The position numbers and the translations under genes were made by a program. The notes under the pieces are model-generated. The model ran no database searches. It was not told the origin of the DNA and worked only from the letters and a program-made list of their open reading frames with translations. Below are positions 36,199-48,284 of a stretch of 64,000 nt of DNA, piece after piece (position 1 is the first letter of the stretch; every line of letters starts with the position of its first letter). Origin of the DNA: Stropharia rugosoannulata (Eukaryota > Basidiomycota > Agaricomycetes > Agaricales > Strophariaceae); assembly GCA_028532985.1 (NCBI GenBank), contig JANCIK010000005.1:1494501-1558500 (forward strand), read 5' to 3'.

Positions 36199-38377
36199 AT
36201 GGCATTCACAGTTTACCTCCCTGATCTTACTGCTGGGCAACGCAACATGCCACCCAAAATCCCATTGTCCGCGTACAGACATGCAGGTCCCTCTGGTCCG
36301 TGGCCCTGGGCCGATATGGTTGAAGACGATCACTCCCTCTTCAACCCCGTTCCAGAAGTGCGTCTCCCTGGGACCAAGTCTGACCGGCCTAGCCTGTGGC
36401 GGACGTACCCAACCAACCTATTTCCTAACTGGGAAGGCGCTCGTCTTGTTCGGAGCGGGATAGCCAAGCTCATCAACAAAAAAGTCGAAAAGACGGATCC
36501 GGACTGTGTTGTATACTACGTGAATGTAGAGCTAGACGGGCGCTTTTCTGAAACGGCTGGACAGTACCGAGTTCCTAATGACGAGCCAGGAAAGTTCTTG
36601 CAGGAGCTGCAGGTGAGTGCACAAGGCAGGAGAGCTTAGCACTTGATTCCATATGGTCATTTTGTCAGAGAGATCAAGACAAACCAAGTCGCGTGAAGAT
36701 ATTGTTTGTGGAGAATCTATCTGGACCCGTGCTGCAGATGTTGGGAACCATGTGCGTTGGCCTGGTGGGCGATTTTGGTTTACCTATGACTGAATGACTG
36801 AGTGCATAACGTTAGTTACAAGATTGAACCATTTTACTTTTCTTCCTCTTTGAATTGGATTCCGTCGCGATATCAAGAAGATCCGCAACAAAATGAAGGA
36901 GATCGTCAGTGTCGGCGTATATCAATGCAATTTCCTTGAATACACTGACGTACTATACCGATACCGAATCGCCTACAGATATCACGATAACCCTAAACTT
37001 CTTAAGGGTAATGCCTAACCCCATGACTGCGCCTAATACACCAGCCACTGGCGGACAGTTCATTGCACAGATGCTTTCTCGTACGGGGACGGCTACTATC
37101 GATACACAGGGCCCTCTTGTCTTACGATCCAGTAAGTGATTTTGTCAATTGTCGAACTTTGATATGAATATCCATATTTAGACGGCAGAATTATTTTGCT
37201 GGACCTTCTCGCTATACACATGGTTCGCCGGAAGGGTGGAAGTATAATTATTTCCTACCACCCCCCGAGGGAATGGAAAAGCACGAGTGCTTTGTACCTA
37301 CGTACGCGTGTTGGACACGCAGGAGCGAGCGTATATTGGCGCTCTTTGTTCCAACGTTCGGAGGATCCGACGCTTATTCTCCTCTCCATGTTATGGTACG
37401 CACTGTATGCTTGGGACGAGGCGTTAGAAAATTTATATTTGCACATCTGCTGGTTGGTCAGTGCACCCATTTTCATTTACGAGTTTGTTACCTCCTAACA
37501 AGGGAAAAAAAAGGAATCGCGTGTTCTGGTAACAAACGACATACATTTAACGCGCGAGCTGTATATCATACGCGCATCCCTTCTGCACTACACATCATTG
37601 CTGCAGAGCTTCAGGAAGACTGTAGTGTTTGTACAGACGACGCCTAACCCCGCCATGCAGGATGATCCTGGTCGGGAGGAGGCTGAACAACTCCTGACGA
37701 GAGAATGCGAAACGCTTATTTCTGAGATAGATCGTCTGGAGATGTTTCGGTCTATGCAAGATATGAGGCTGGAGAACGTGATGAACCTGGTAAGTATACC
37801 TTCCGATTGAATGGAGTGCAATGTATGAATGAAGAGTAGGCTGACTTTTATTTGTTTACCATCTATTTTACATGCCTTAGGCGTTTGCCTCTGTCAACCT
37901 CGAAGATAGTCGTCATACGCGTTATTTATCGGAGGCTGCTCTGCGAGATTCGGCAGGTATGCAGCTGTCTAACAGTACAGGGCATTAATTTATGAATGCT
38001 TGACCATATATAGTCATGAAGCAAATCTCGTACATGACGATGATATTCCTGCCGGCTTCATTTGCCGCGGTGCGTCACTTATTCCTTCGCTATCCTGACC
38101 GTTTATACATATTTACTGGCGGTTTGTCCAGGCTGTATTTGGGATGAACGTATCTGCGCTGGATGATTCGTCTAGTGCGACGATACCACAGTATTTGGCG
38201 GTGACCATTCCGCTGACCCTTTTCACGATCTGGATCATGGTCGCGCTCCACCGACAGCGGTCTCACCAGGACGAGTCCGACCATCCTCTGTCGTACTCAT
38301 TAAAATGGCCGTTCCATTCCTTATTGCAACTCTGGCGCCAGGGCCACTATCAACGTAAGAATGAAGCTGTGGTTTGA
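36199..38377 (+). CDS. CorA-like Mg2+ transporter family protein
   Basis: The start is MAFTVYLPDLTAGQRN, followed by a large cytosolic N-terminal region. A helical stalk contains EAEQLLTRECETLISEIDRL, then MFRSMQDMRLENVMNLAFAS and ALRDSAVMKQISYMTMIFLP. The first membrane segment ends in FGMNV, the G-M-N selectivity motif of CorA channels; a second follows (YLAVTIPLTLFTIWIMVAL). The topology of two C-terminal helices separated by a short loop is typical. About 540 residues, several introns. Likely plasma- or vacuolar-membrane divalent cation transport; the substrate is inferred only from the GMN motif. Confidence 0.82.
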
Positions 38378-38725
38378 AGTTGCTGAGTTGTATAAATAAG
38401 TATCGTATATTTGTAGCCTAAGTCGTCTGTTTGCACTGTGCTTAATGTACTCTGTTTAAAAGTGAATATAGGGCGATGGAGACATAATTATGAAGGTCCG
38501 TTGAGCATAGAAACAAAAAATATAGATAGAACCCAGGATCAAACCGAAAGGTTACATTCTGCCAGATGGGGACTTCTTCGAAGCAAAAATAACCGGGTGA
38601 ATGTGTACTATACTCCTTCCACCACTGTTGAACAAAGGTGCGATATTTTGGTTCCAGAGTAGGATTGGCAACATATAAGTGGCATTACCAAGCTCCGTTG
38701 GCGATTGACCAAAACCACCTAAACA
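38378..38725. other. Intergenic; decayed 5' end of methyltransferase copy 2
   Basis: The position where copy 3 carries its first exon (FFQGLTGIKDEDEL) has no readable equivalent here. The stretch seems to hold only degraded sequence and the CorA-like 3' end. Confidence 0.5.
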
Positions 38726-39715
38726 GATTTACGGATACCCGTGTATTAGACCATTCACATTTACCAAGTATATCATATGTTTTTCCATATATTTTCAGAG
38801 TGGAGACTTCTAACAATGGGTATCGACAGACTGAGGGTAGCCGAGGTTCCGCAGTATAAGCAGGTTTTAGAACTTCTCAAAACAAAAGAAAGCCCACTCT
38901 TTTTGGATGTCGGTTGCTGCTGTGAGTTTTGACGTTAAGTAAAACTGCTTACTTACAGTTCCATGATTCCTTGCACCATAAATAGTTGGCAACAACACAA
39001 GAAAGGTTGTATTCGATGGCTGGCCTATGGATAACATCGTGGCTTCTGACCTATATCCAGGTAAGCGACGCAGTCCAGTCGATTCGTCATTGCGACATTT
39101 ATAGTACTAGGTTTCTGGGACTGTGGCCACCAGCTTTTTAAGATCACCTCTAAAGCATTTCCAGTGGCTTTTGTTCCAGAGGATATCTTCGATGTTGACC
39201 ACCTCGCGCCATGCGACTCTGCATCAATCATCGCCTTCAATAAAAATTCGGAGTCGCGGCCTACCATGCCCTTGAAAGATCTCCATTCTTTGAATGCCCT
39301 TCGCAGGAAAGTATCTGCCATATTCGCAGGATCGTTTTCCATCTCTTTGATGAAGCAAAGCAACTGGATGTCGCTCTTCGCCTGGCTTCCCTACTCTCGC
39401 ATGAGGAAGGCTCTGTGACTTTTGGCAATCACAGTGCATCGCCTGTGAAGGGTTACATGGATGAGGCTGTCTTTAAACACGGTCTATCGTCCCCGGAAGC
39501 AACGCAAAGTAGGAATGTTCTTCCATTCACCAGAGAGCTGGAAAGAAATGTGGATTGAGATGGTTTTTGGCGGAAGAGATGAGGCGGGGAAGGACAGGGT
39601 CAAAGTCGACGCGGACTTGGTCGAGGTCGAAAGAAGGGATCTCAAAGAAGCTTATGCAGAAAGGGCTGGAGATATGTGACTCTATTGGCTGACTTGGTCT
39701 ATTACCAGACTGTAG
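38726..39715 (+). pseudogene. Methyltransferase pseudogene (copy 2)
   Basis: Clearly homologous to copies 1 and 3. It keeps exon IYGYPCIRPFTFT, then LRVAEVPQYKQVLELLKT, LDVGCC and DGWPMDNIVASDLYPGFWDC. It is broken in several ways. The first exon is not detectable. A single T is missing in the run after TTCGCAGG (about 39330), shifting the frame. A second shift lies near 39500, before FFHSPESWKEMW. An in-frame TGA interrupts the end at about 39677. The residual C-terminus LYWLTWSITRL with TAG at 39713-39715 is still recognisable. It lies in tandem, 217 bp upstream of the intact copy 3, so a local duplication followed by decay is likely. Confidence 0.85.
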
Positions 39716-39932
39716 TAATGAGCGTGGCAATCTGAGCTGGGAATCTCATATTATTTTACTTGCAATGAGAATTTGGGTGAGATAAAGAAAGATGTTCCTG
39801 TCGAGTGCGGGATTGGATTAAGACACCGTCAGGCACTGACATACATTCGAGACCCTTTGCGAGGAAAGAAGTACTGCCAGCCTGATACATTATAAGCAAC
39901 CGTGGCGGCTAGACAGCTGCCCCGTCTCCCAG

Positions 39933-41140
39933 ATGTCTGCAGATATTTTCCACATAAATCCTGCGCGGAAGCTCCCACTCGATACCAGATTCTACAGCTT
40001 GGACCAAGACGAGCTCGTTTTCTTCCAAGGGCTGACCGGCATCAAGGACGAGGACGAATTGAAAGCGCATATTTTAGCGGTACAGATGCGCGCATACGAG
40101 GTGATAGGGGCACTTATTCGCAGGCGTTGACGATTGATGAGTGTGTATGTACTCTGCAGATCTATGGATACCCATGCATTAGGTCGTTCGCGTTTACCAA
40201 GTATGTCTTCCTCGAAGCGAATGTCCAGCTGCCAGATTTGCTCACAGGTTGTGTTGACAGACTGAAGGTGGCCAAGGTCCCGGGGTATAAGCAGGTTTTG
40301 GAACTTCTACGGACAAGAGAAGACCCAGTCTTTTTGGATATTGGCTGTTGCTGTGAGTTTTAGCGTTGGTATTGTGTACTTGACTGTTCCGTGACTCCAC
40401 CCTCCGTAGTTGGGAATGATACAAGAAAAGTTGTCCTGGATGGTTGGCCAGTTGAGAACGTCGCCGCCTCCGATCTATACCCAGGTATGCGAGATAGTCC
40501 AGTCGATTCTCCACGGCATGAAGTAGTTGATTGACTTGCAGGTTTCTGGGACTGTGGCCACGAGCTATTCAAGAGCACCCCGCAAACATTCCCAGCGGCT
40601 TTTATTCCAGGAGACATCTTCGATGCGGGGCATCTCGCACCGTGCGACTCCGCATCTATCGTTGCCTTCAAGCGTTCTTCAGAGCCTGCGATTCCCATGC
40701 CTTTGAAAGATCTCCGTTCTCTGAACGCCCTCCGTGGAAAAGTATCTGCGATATTCGCAGGCGCCTTTTTCCACCTCTTCGACGAAGAGCAGCAGCTAGA
40801 CGCTGCGCTTCGCGTGGCTTCCCTGCTCTCGCCCGAGAAAGGTTCCGTGATTTTTGGACATCACAGTGCATCGCCTGTAAAGGGCTACGTGGACGCGACT
40901 TTCTTCCACCACGGACTATCGTCGTCAGAACCAATTCGTACAGTAAGATCTTTCTGCCATTCGCCAGAGAGCTGGAGAGAGCTGTGGATCGAGCAAGTCT
41001 TTGGTGGAATAGATGAGGCGGGTAAGAGCAGGGTCAAAGTGGATGTGGACCTGGTTGAAATCGAGAGAATGGACCTCAAAGAAAAGGCATCTAGCGATAG
41101 GCGGTTCTACTGGCTGAGTTTTTGCATTACTAGACTGTAG
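39933..41140 (+). CDS. SAM-dependent methyltransferase (copy 3, intact)
   Basis: Full-length member of the family. The start is MSADIFHINPARKLPLDTRF; exon 1 ends ILAVQMRAYE. Splicing joins IYGYPCIRSFAFTK, LKVAKVPGYKQVLELLRTRE, the SAM loop DIGCCFGNDTRKVVLDGWP, ASDLYPGFWDCGHELFKSTP and the long last exon with FFHLFDEEQQLDAALRVASL and FCHSPESWRELWIEQVFGGI, ending CITRL. Four introns at the same places as copy 1. About 290 residues. Probably cytosolic small-molecule methylation; no biosynthetic core gene lies nearby, so the substrate cannot be inferred from context. Confidence 0.87.
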
Positions 41141-41782
41141 TTACATGGGTGCCAGGCACCAAGTTGACTGCGGGCAAATAACTTGAGAACTCAATACTTT
41201 GTAGAGATTTATGAACGTACAACATTGTAGCAACATACAGCCCTCGACGGATTCTGTTACAGACCGGGTTAGTAGTATATGCTATTCCAGCTTCCTGTGT
41301 ATCGATGCTGAAGCATCCGCGCCGATGGCACCGCCAGCACACTTGGCGATGGCGATTCCTCCGCTAAGTTCTACATAACTCTCTTGGACATTGAGCGCCT
41401 TCAAATTGCACTTCCCAGAAGAGCTCTCGGCCAAGATAAGTCGGACCGAGCTTACCTACTGACACGCGGAAGCGGGTACTGCATGAGTGTCATATCACAG
41501 TTGAAGGTTGAGGTGTAACGTCCGTTTCCGAAAGAAGGATGAAGCTAGAGTCTGAAGTTTCGTTGAATGTTAGTATATAATAGGGTTCCTCGAGAAGAGT
41601 GTCAACGCGGTCATTTTCTCGTGCCAACAGGGAATAGGAAAATAAAGCCGGTCAGATAAGTGTATCACAAATACATACTATACATGGTGGGATGTCGAAT
41701 ATAGGTTACATGATGAGGACCTGAGATGTAGCCAGGCCCGGTCGGTCCACATGCGGTAGATCAAACGTTTCTTGCCAAGTTA
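41141..41782. other. Intergenic, no gene seen
   Basis: Convergent space between methyltransferase copy 3 and the LYR-motif gene. No motif-bearing frame was found. Confidence 0.55.
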
Positions 41783-42223
41783 CTACTCTAGGTAAGTCGG
41801 GTCTCCTATGGAGCTAGGGTACGTCCGTTTCAAATAGCGATATTTTCGAAGGGAGTAAAGAGCCAGGGTTTCTGTGCATAATGAGCAATTCACACACGGA
41901 TCAAGACACAGTGGGCTGGCGGGCACCTTTCTTGATATACTCTCCCAGTCTCAGGGCATTCTCAATTTCATGGGGATCGGTTAGACTCCTGTTCTCTGTG
42001 GCACGTTCAGAGGCGTCCTCATGGAGTCTCGAAGGGCAGTGTCTTACTTTCGAATAGAGTCCGCATCCGGCCATGGAAGTCGTACCTGAAGGTGACATAA
42101 GTCGCTAGCAATTAGAGCAGAAAGCGGCAGTAGAACCAACGCGGGATCGGGATAATCGCGCCCCAGCCTGTGCAGCTCTTTGTAGAGGGCGAGCGCGCGG
42201 AGGCGGGTCGACTTGGCCGCCAT
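41783..42223 (-). CDS. LYR-motif protein of ETFRF1/LYRM5 type
   Basis: Small mitochondrial LYR protein; the family's best known member regulates the electron-transfer flavoprotein by affecting its FAD. The start MAAKSTRLRALALYKELHRL contains the L-Y-K (LYR-like) motif; then GRDYPDPAYDFHGRMRTLFE with the conserved phenylalanine, NRSLTDPHEIENALRLGEYI, and the last exon ETLALYSLRKYRYLKRTYPS. Three introns, all phases consistent (donors GTTGGT, GTAAGA, GTGCCC). About 100 residues. Easily missed because no single exon exceeds about 80 nt. Head-to-head with the phosphate transporter across about 670 bp. Confidence 0.82.
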
Positions 42224-42891
42224 GGAGCTGGGGAGCTGCCACAGGCCGTCCCACGCCAGACACCTAGGCTGCAACCAAGACCCGTGAGAACGATTGATCA
42301 TCCCGACAGCCGACGTCCGTCAGGGGGCCATCCGCTCCTGCGACAAACGTTTATATGAGTGGCACACGATCATTAAATTATATGCACATTTTTCACTGCT
42401 GTGACCTGTCTATGCCCGTGTGCTACACTGTGCTACAGAGTGGCAGGTATGTAGCCACAAAGGCACACCGCCTATTTCGCATCATTTATGCGTATCTACT
42501 CGAACAGGCAGGCCAGATCTGAGATTATCAAATGCAAAACCGGTCTGAGAGAAAAGAAATGGCACTGGTAGAGACTGTTAGTGTGACTATCCTTGTTGTT
42601 GAGCCTCTAAGAAAATGTCCAAGCACCAAGAGACCCACTGCCAAGTTACAAGAGGTGCACACGACAGTTATCCGCCCGGATTTTGGAGAACTGATCACAC
42701 GAGCATTGCGACCACTAATAATAGGTGTCTGTGTTCCGCCAAGGCTTAAATGTCGCTGCACCCCCGCTGATTGGCCTGGACACGAACGTTTCTTGAATTG
42801 CATAATACCCGTCTTCATAAAAGGCCTCTATCACCTCGTATTTTGACCCCCCAGCGCACCCTTCACTCTCTGTCGTTCACCCCCAGACACA
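42224..42891. promoter_or_regulatory. Divergent promoter region, LYR gene and phosphate transporter
   Basis: About 670 bp between the two starts. A CCAAT box in reverse (TGATTGGCC, near 42768) lies about 120 bp before the transporter start. I saw no CACGTG Pho4-type site. Open frames on both strands at 42528-42846 mirror each other and are not genes. Confidence 0.4.
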
Positions 42892-44974
42892 ATGGCCAGC
42901 TACCTTGAGAAGGGCTCCGACCAAAGCTCGCAGGAGATCCGTGGCGTTGCCGACGGCGCCTACGCCCTCGACAACCGTCGCCGCGCTGCTTTGGCTGAGA
43001 TCGACAACGCCAAATTTTCGTACGCTCTCCTCTTTCTTCATTGTTGATTCTTCTTAACCGCCTACGCAGTTGGTTCCATGCCAAAGTCTGTATCGTGGCT
43101 GGTGTCGGTTTCTTCACGGATGCGTATGTTATTTATATGTGCCGTCACTGATAAGCGCCCGCTCATTGACATAAATTTAGGTACGATATTTTTGCGATTA
43201 ACATCGCTTCCACCATGATTGGTTATGTCTACGGCGCACATCAAAAGCTCAACAAGTCTCAGGATCTTGGGATCAAGGTCGCTACGCCAGTTGGAACCTT
43301 GATTGGACAGCTGCTGTTTGGTTGGCTTGCAGATGTTGTCGGACGCAAGCGCATGTGTAAGTGTTTACCTTCCGTTTAAGGTATTGCTGCTAACTGCCAT
43401 TCAGATGGCGTTGAACTTATGATTATCATTGTCGCGACCTTCGCACAAGCTCTTTCTGGCAATGCGCATGCCGTACACATCATCGGTCTCCTGGTTATGT
43501 GGCGGTTCATCGTAAGCTAAATCATTTCCCATCATTTCGCTCACAATCTGACTTTCTTTTGGTAAAGATGGGCATAGGCATCGGTGGGGATTATCCTTTG
43601 AGCGCGGTCATCTCCTCAGAGTTTGCATCGACCAAGATCCGCGGTAGAATGATGACGGCAGTCTTTGCAGCGCAAGGTTGGGGAAACTTCAGTGAGTTCA
43701 TCCTCTCTTGACGGTACAGCGACAGCAGTGTCTTAACTATTTCTAGCTGCCGCTCTTGTCGCGTTCATTGTGACCGCCGCTTACAAGAACAGCATACTCA
43801 ACACGCCCTCAGTCACTGATCTTCCTCCAGTCGACACGATGTGGCGCCTGCTCATCGGTCTAGGTGCCGTCCCCGGAGTAGTGGCACTTTACTTCCGCTT
43901 GACCATTCCCGAGACGCCTCGCTTCACTATGGACATAGAGCGCAACATCGAACAGGCAGCAAACGATATTCAGACAGTGCTTGAGGGCAAGAAGGTGGCT
44001 ACTGACGACGATGCTGTCGTGCAGCGCATCAACGCCCCCAAGGCATCCTGGGCGGACTTTTGCGCACACTTCGGCCAGTGGCGCAACTTCAAGATCATCT
44101 TTGGTACCGCGTACAGCTGGTTCGCGCTGGATGTAGCCTTCTATGGCCTCGGACTCAATTCTGGTATCATTTTACAAGCTATTGGATTCGGAAATGCCAA
44201 ATCGACGGGCGTCCGCGCGGTGTACGACAACCTGCACAACATTTCCGTCGGAAACCTAATTCTCTCTGCCGCGGGCCTGATCCCCGGCTACTGGGTGACC
44301 TTCCTGTTCATTGACAGCTGGGGCCGCAAGCCCATCCAGCTTATGGGCTTCATCATGCTTACTATCATCTTCGTTATCCTCGGTGAGCACTTGTTCAGTT
44401 TATTCTATTTATAGGTAACAGTTGTTGACCCCATTTCCCGATTAGGCTTCGGCTATGACAAGCTCACGGAGAACCCCTCGTCGACCAAGGCGTTCGTCTT
44501 CCTCTACTGCCTCGCCAACTTCTTCCAGAACTTTGGTCCCAACACTACAACTTTCGTCATCCCTGGAGAAATTTTCCCAACGCGCTACCGCTCGACTGCG
44601 CACGGTATCTCTGCTGCCTCAGGCAAGCTCGGCGCCATTGTTGCTCAGGTCGGCTTCAGCCAGCTTAAGGACATCGGCGGAACGAATAAGTTTGTTAAGC
44701 ATATGTACGTACTACCACAAGTACTAGTACTGGATTAAGAAACTTACGCCACTTTCTAGTCTCGAGATTTTCGCCTTCTTCATGTTGACCGGCATCGGCT
44801 CAACGCTGCTACTCCCCGAGACCATGGGCCGCTCACTGGAGGACCTCTCTAACGAGGACCAAGACAATTTTGCGTCAGGTCTGTGCAGCAAAGTTTTCCC
44901 CTAGTCCTGTTTGATTGACACTACTCGCAGGGCATACAAACAAAACGGCGACTGCCATCACTGCGACCGCCTAG
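42892..44974 (+). CDS. High-affinity phosphate:H+ symporter (PHO84 family)
   Basis: MFS phosphate transporter of the plasma membrane. The start is [11 protein letters not shown]. Key stretches: [20 protein letters not shown] (helix 1), [19 protein letters not shown] (loop 2-3 signature), [20 protein letters not shown] (family signature helix 4), [51 protein letters not shown] and [18 protein letters not shown] near the C-terminus. The central Gly-Gly-Asp-Tyr-Pro-Leu-Ser motif separates PHO84-like carriers from sugar porters. About eight introns; about 540 residues. Confidence 0.93.
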
Positions 44975-45246
44975 TTATGATTTCGTGTATATCTTAAATA
45001 ACTATCATCTGACGTCTGACGACACTGCTTTGATTAACTGCTTGTTTGGTCTACAATGTATATATGTATTTAATACCCGGTAATTTGAAAAAGAGGATAA
45101 AATGTGATTCAAGTCGTAATACCACTTGCCTGTGTGACCTAAGTAAAGGGCTTTCAGTAAATGAAGTTGTACTAATGGTATTAATTGTTCGACATAATGA
45201 TATACATAGTAGAAAATTCTATAGCTGCATCAGATAACTGACAACC

Positions 45247-48121
45247 CTATCCAATGCTCATTTCATCCGCTGTCGTATCCGCCGAAGCAGGTACGGGAGT
45301 TGGCAAAGACTCTTTTACCTTGCTACCGCTGTTTATGCGCGCCATCTTCTCCCTGAAGTCGCGGAACGATACTTCGAACTCGCTGTGCGTCTGCCGTGCG
45401 GGTATCGCGGCCGAGGACTCTAGCGCGATGTTTAGTAGCTCCAGCATGTGTGGGTTGAGCGGGTCGATACTCAAAGCCTATATGGTGTTTCCACCATCAG
45501 CAACAAGAAGCTAAGAAGAGAAAATGAAGGAGGGGAGACGCACCTCGTGGTACTTGACAATCGCCTTGTCAACGTCGCCCATCAGCTGATAGACTATCCC
45601 AAGGAAGCCGAGCGCCATGGAGTGCCGCGCATCGAGTTCGAGGACCTTCTGATACGCAGTTCGCGCTTCTTCGAGGCGTCTGCAGAGGTAATTTGAGTTT
45701 ATTACTGGTATCAGGAAGGAAGGCATGAGTCGCACTTGAGTTTACGGTAGCACGTCCCAAGATTCAAGTAGGTCGTCGCCCACGGCTTCTGTGAGCTCTG
45801 GGTAACCAGCGCCAGATCGAGAGCGGATTGGAATATTTGCGCGGCTTTCTCGTAACTATAAAACCCAATGCAATTAGTTAATTCGGTGAGCATCTCAGGT
45901 TATATCAAACAAACAGACGCACTGCCCGTGGTTGTAGGCCATCACAGCCTTCTCGTTCAATAGCAATGGGTCGCCGTCACACATGGTATATGCAGCGTCC
46001 AGTGCCTCATCCGCCATCTTGAAGTTGGACAGTGTGATATGCTCCATACCGACGAACATCAATGGAAGATGCGAGCTAACAAACATCAAGAAGTCAGCCA
46101 ATGACATGTCACAGGCTCGATCGTCTTACCCAGTAAACATGCGTGCGCACGTCGAATACGCAGTTACGGCGTGGTCATGTTCACCCTCCAGAGCGAACGT
46201 GTGCGCGAATGCTATCCATGCTGGACCGAACCGCGGATCCATCAATGAGGTTTTGCTACAGGTCCCAACATTCTGTCAGCAGGAAACAATGTAATGAAGG
46301 GAAGTTGCACACCTGAAGTATTGTCTCGCTTCAGACCACTTATGGTTGCTCAGGTACCATACTCCGACAGCATACCAACTCATCGCGTTTTCGGGTTCGC
46401 GATCGACAAGTTCGTGAGCTAAGATAAAGAGGCGGGAATGGAGATGTGATAAATGGTACATGCATGCAAGGTGTAGAGGCATAGTTTGGTTATGGATTGA
46501 TACCAGGCTCAGGATCCTGCATTACTTCATTGAGTCAATGTTATGCAGTGATTAGAGGACTCACCGACCGAGTAGTTATAGTAAAACAATCAGCCCATCG
46601 GAAACTGGCATAGAGAGCGTCTGCAAAGCTGAACAGGACGTCTGGGTTGTCTCCCAGTCCATATTCGTCGACTAACTTTTGCCGAGTCAGCGCGTGCTCC
46701 GTGGCGTGCTTGTATTTCCGCAGGCGGGAAGTGTAGATCAGCTGGACAAATTGGGAGTCTTGGGGAGCTTGAGAAGCATAAGCTAGGCCTTGCACGAAGT
46801 CCCACTCTATTCTTAGGCGTCAGAAAACTCTTTGGGTTAAAGATAGGGTAGCTGCCACCTTCGTCGGGGGTCATCATCTCTCCTGATATTAGCTGCTCAA
46901 ACGATTCGTAGCATTTGACGTCCAGGGCAAGTGCTTCCATGAAACATTGTTTTGCTTGGTCCCCGCGGTTGAGTTTGAGCATCAGGACGCCCCGTAGGTG
47001 ACACATAGAAGCTTCAACCTAACTCAGATATGTGATCAAAGGGAATGGAAAATGAAGCCGTCTGTGATCTTCACCTTAATACCCCCATCAACATTTGGTA
47101 CTGCTGTGTTACTTCTTGCTACGGTAGAGTGATCAGTCAAAATGATGTTAGTGCATTAGTGAAGCTGCGCACTAGTTCCATGGAACGGGTTAGACTCCCC
47201 CAACATCTCCAGTGCATCCGTCCAGTTTCCCTGCCTCATCTGCGATTCAGGGTATATCAGGCGTCTGAGGTAGGGTCTTCTCCATTGTAGATAAATAACT
47301 AACCTGGCACAGTGCAGCAAGATAGCGGCAAGCCACGCTCATATCCACCAGCCGGGAGACGCGGTCTTGCATATCCTCAGGTAGTTCGATTATGCCACCC
47401 GGGCCCATAGGCAAGCGCGGCATAGACAACATTAGCTGCGACGCGTCGTATTCACGTCCCTTGCCTTTCGATGTCGATGGGAATCCATTGGCCTGGGGAG
47501 GGATCGGAGGCTTCTTAGATGAGGTAACAAATGGACGCGTTAGCAAACGTTCAGCGCGGGAATACTGGTGGGTGGTGAAGTATGTCTGAGCAAGCCAGAA
47601 GGCGTCGTTGGCGTCGTCTGAGCTCTAGTAATTTAACACGAGATATGAAGGAAAGTTGCACAGGACGTACTCGTCCAGCTAAGAATCTTGTCGCCCCAGA
47701 ACGCAGCCGTCTCATAAAGGTGCTGCATGAGCGCGTCGTGCCGCCACAGACGCATCCGGTCTACCATGCCCCATTCGATTTCATCCTCGTCGTCGGCGTC
47801 ATCCTCGAAGTCTTGGAAGACATCGGTGGTATCGTTTGCAAGTGGATGCCGATTCGTACTCGACTTTCCCTTTTTATGTTTGCGCGGAGACCGTTGCGGA
47901 GAAGCGGTGAGTATTGAACGGTTTGGATCAAGCGCAGAGTTGTTCGAGATCGTACTCGAGTTCGCGTCCATGTATAAGTCCACAAGGTTTTGTGGTCCGA
48001 ATGAGAAAGTTGAGCCTATTGAACTACGCGGCATTCTGGTAGAACTGGATGGTGAGGACAGGCGGGGTAAGTTGGGCAGTCCAGTGGGACCAAAAGGATT
48101 GGGCGGTGGCGTGGATTCCAT
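45247..48121 (-). CDS. CDC16: Anaphase-promoting complex subunit CDC16/APC6
   Basis: TPR scaffold subunit of the APC/C ubiquitin ligase, which drives mitotic exit. The start [20 protein letters not shown] leads into a disordered Ser/Pro-rich region. TPR arrays begin with [20 protein letters not shown], then [31 protein letters not shown] helices, [60 protein letters not shown] and [20 protein letters not shown]. The C-terminal repeat [20 protein letters not shown] is followed by an acidic tail ending DEMSIG. About ten introns. The YAVGxYYL/A-W-x-x-F-A-H-T-F signature identifies Cut9/CDC16 rather than CDC27. Confidence 0.9.
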
Positions 48122-48284
48122 GTTGTGACCTCGGTAGTTATAGGACATGAATGAAGGATATTTCTGGTAATAGCACAAGCTCCAGATCCTCGCGTTCAAC
48201 CAACACCTTCACTGTTTGGTCAAAATCAACAAGACGGCAAGCCGGTCCGTCCATCATCATTACAACTCGATTATAACTTTGCAT

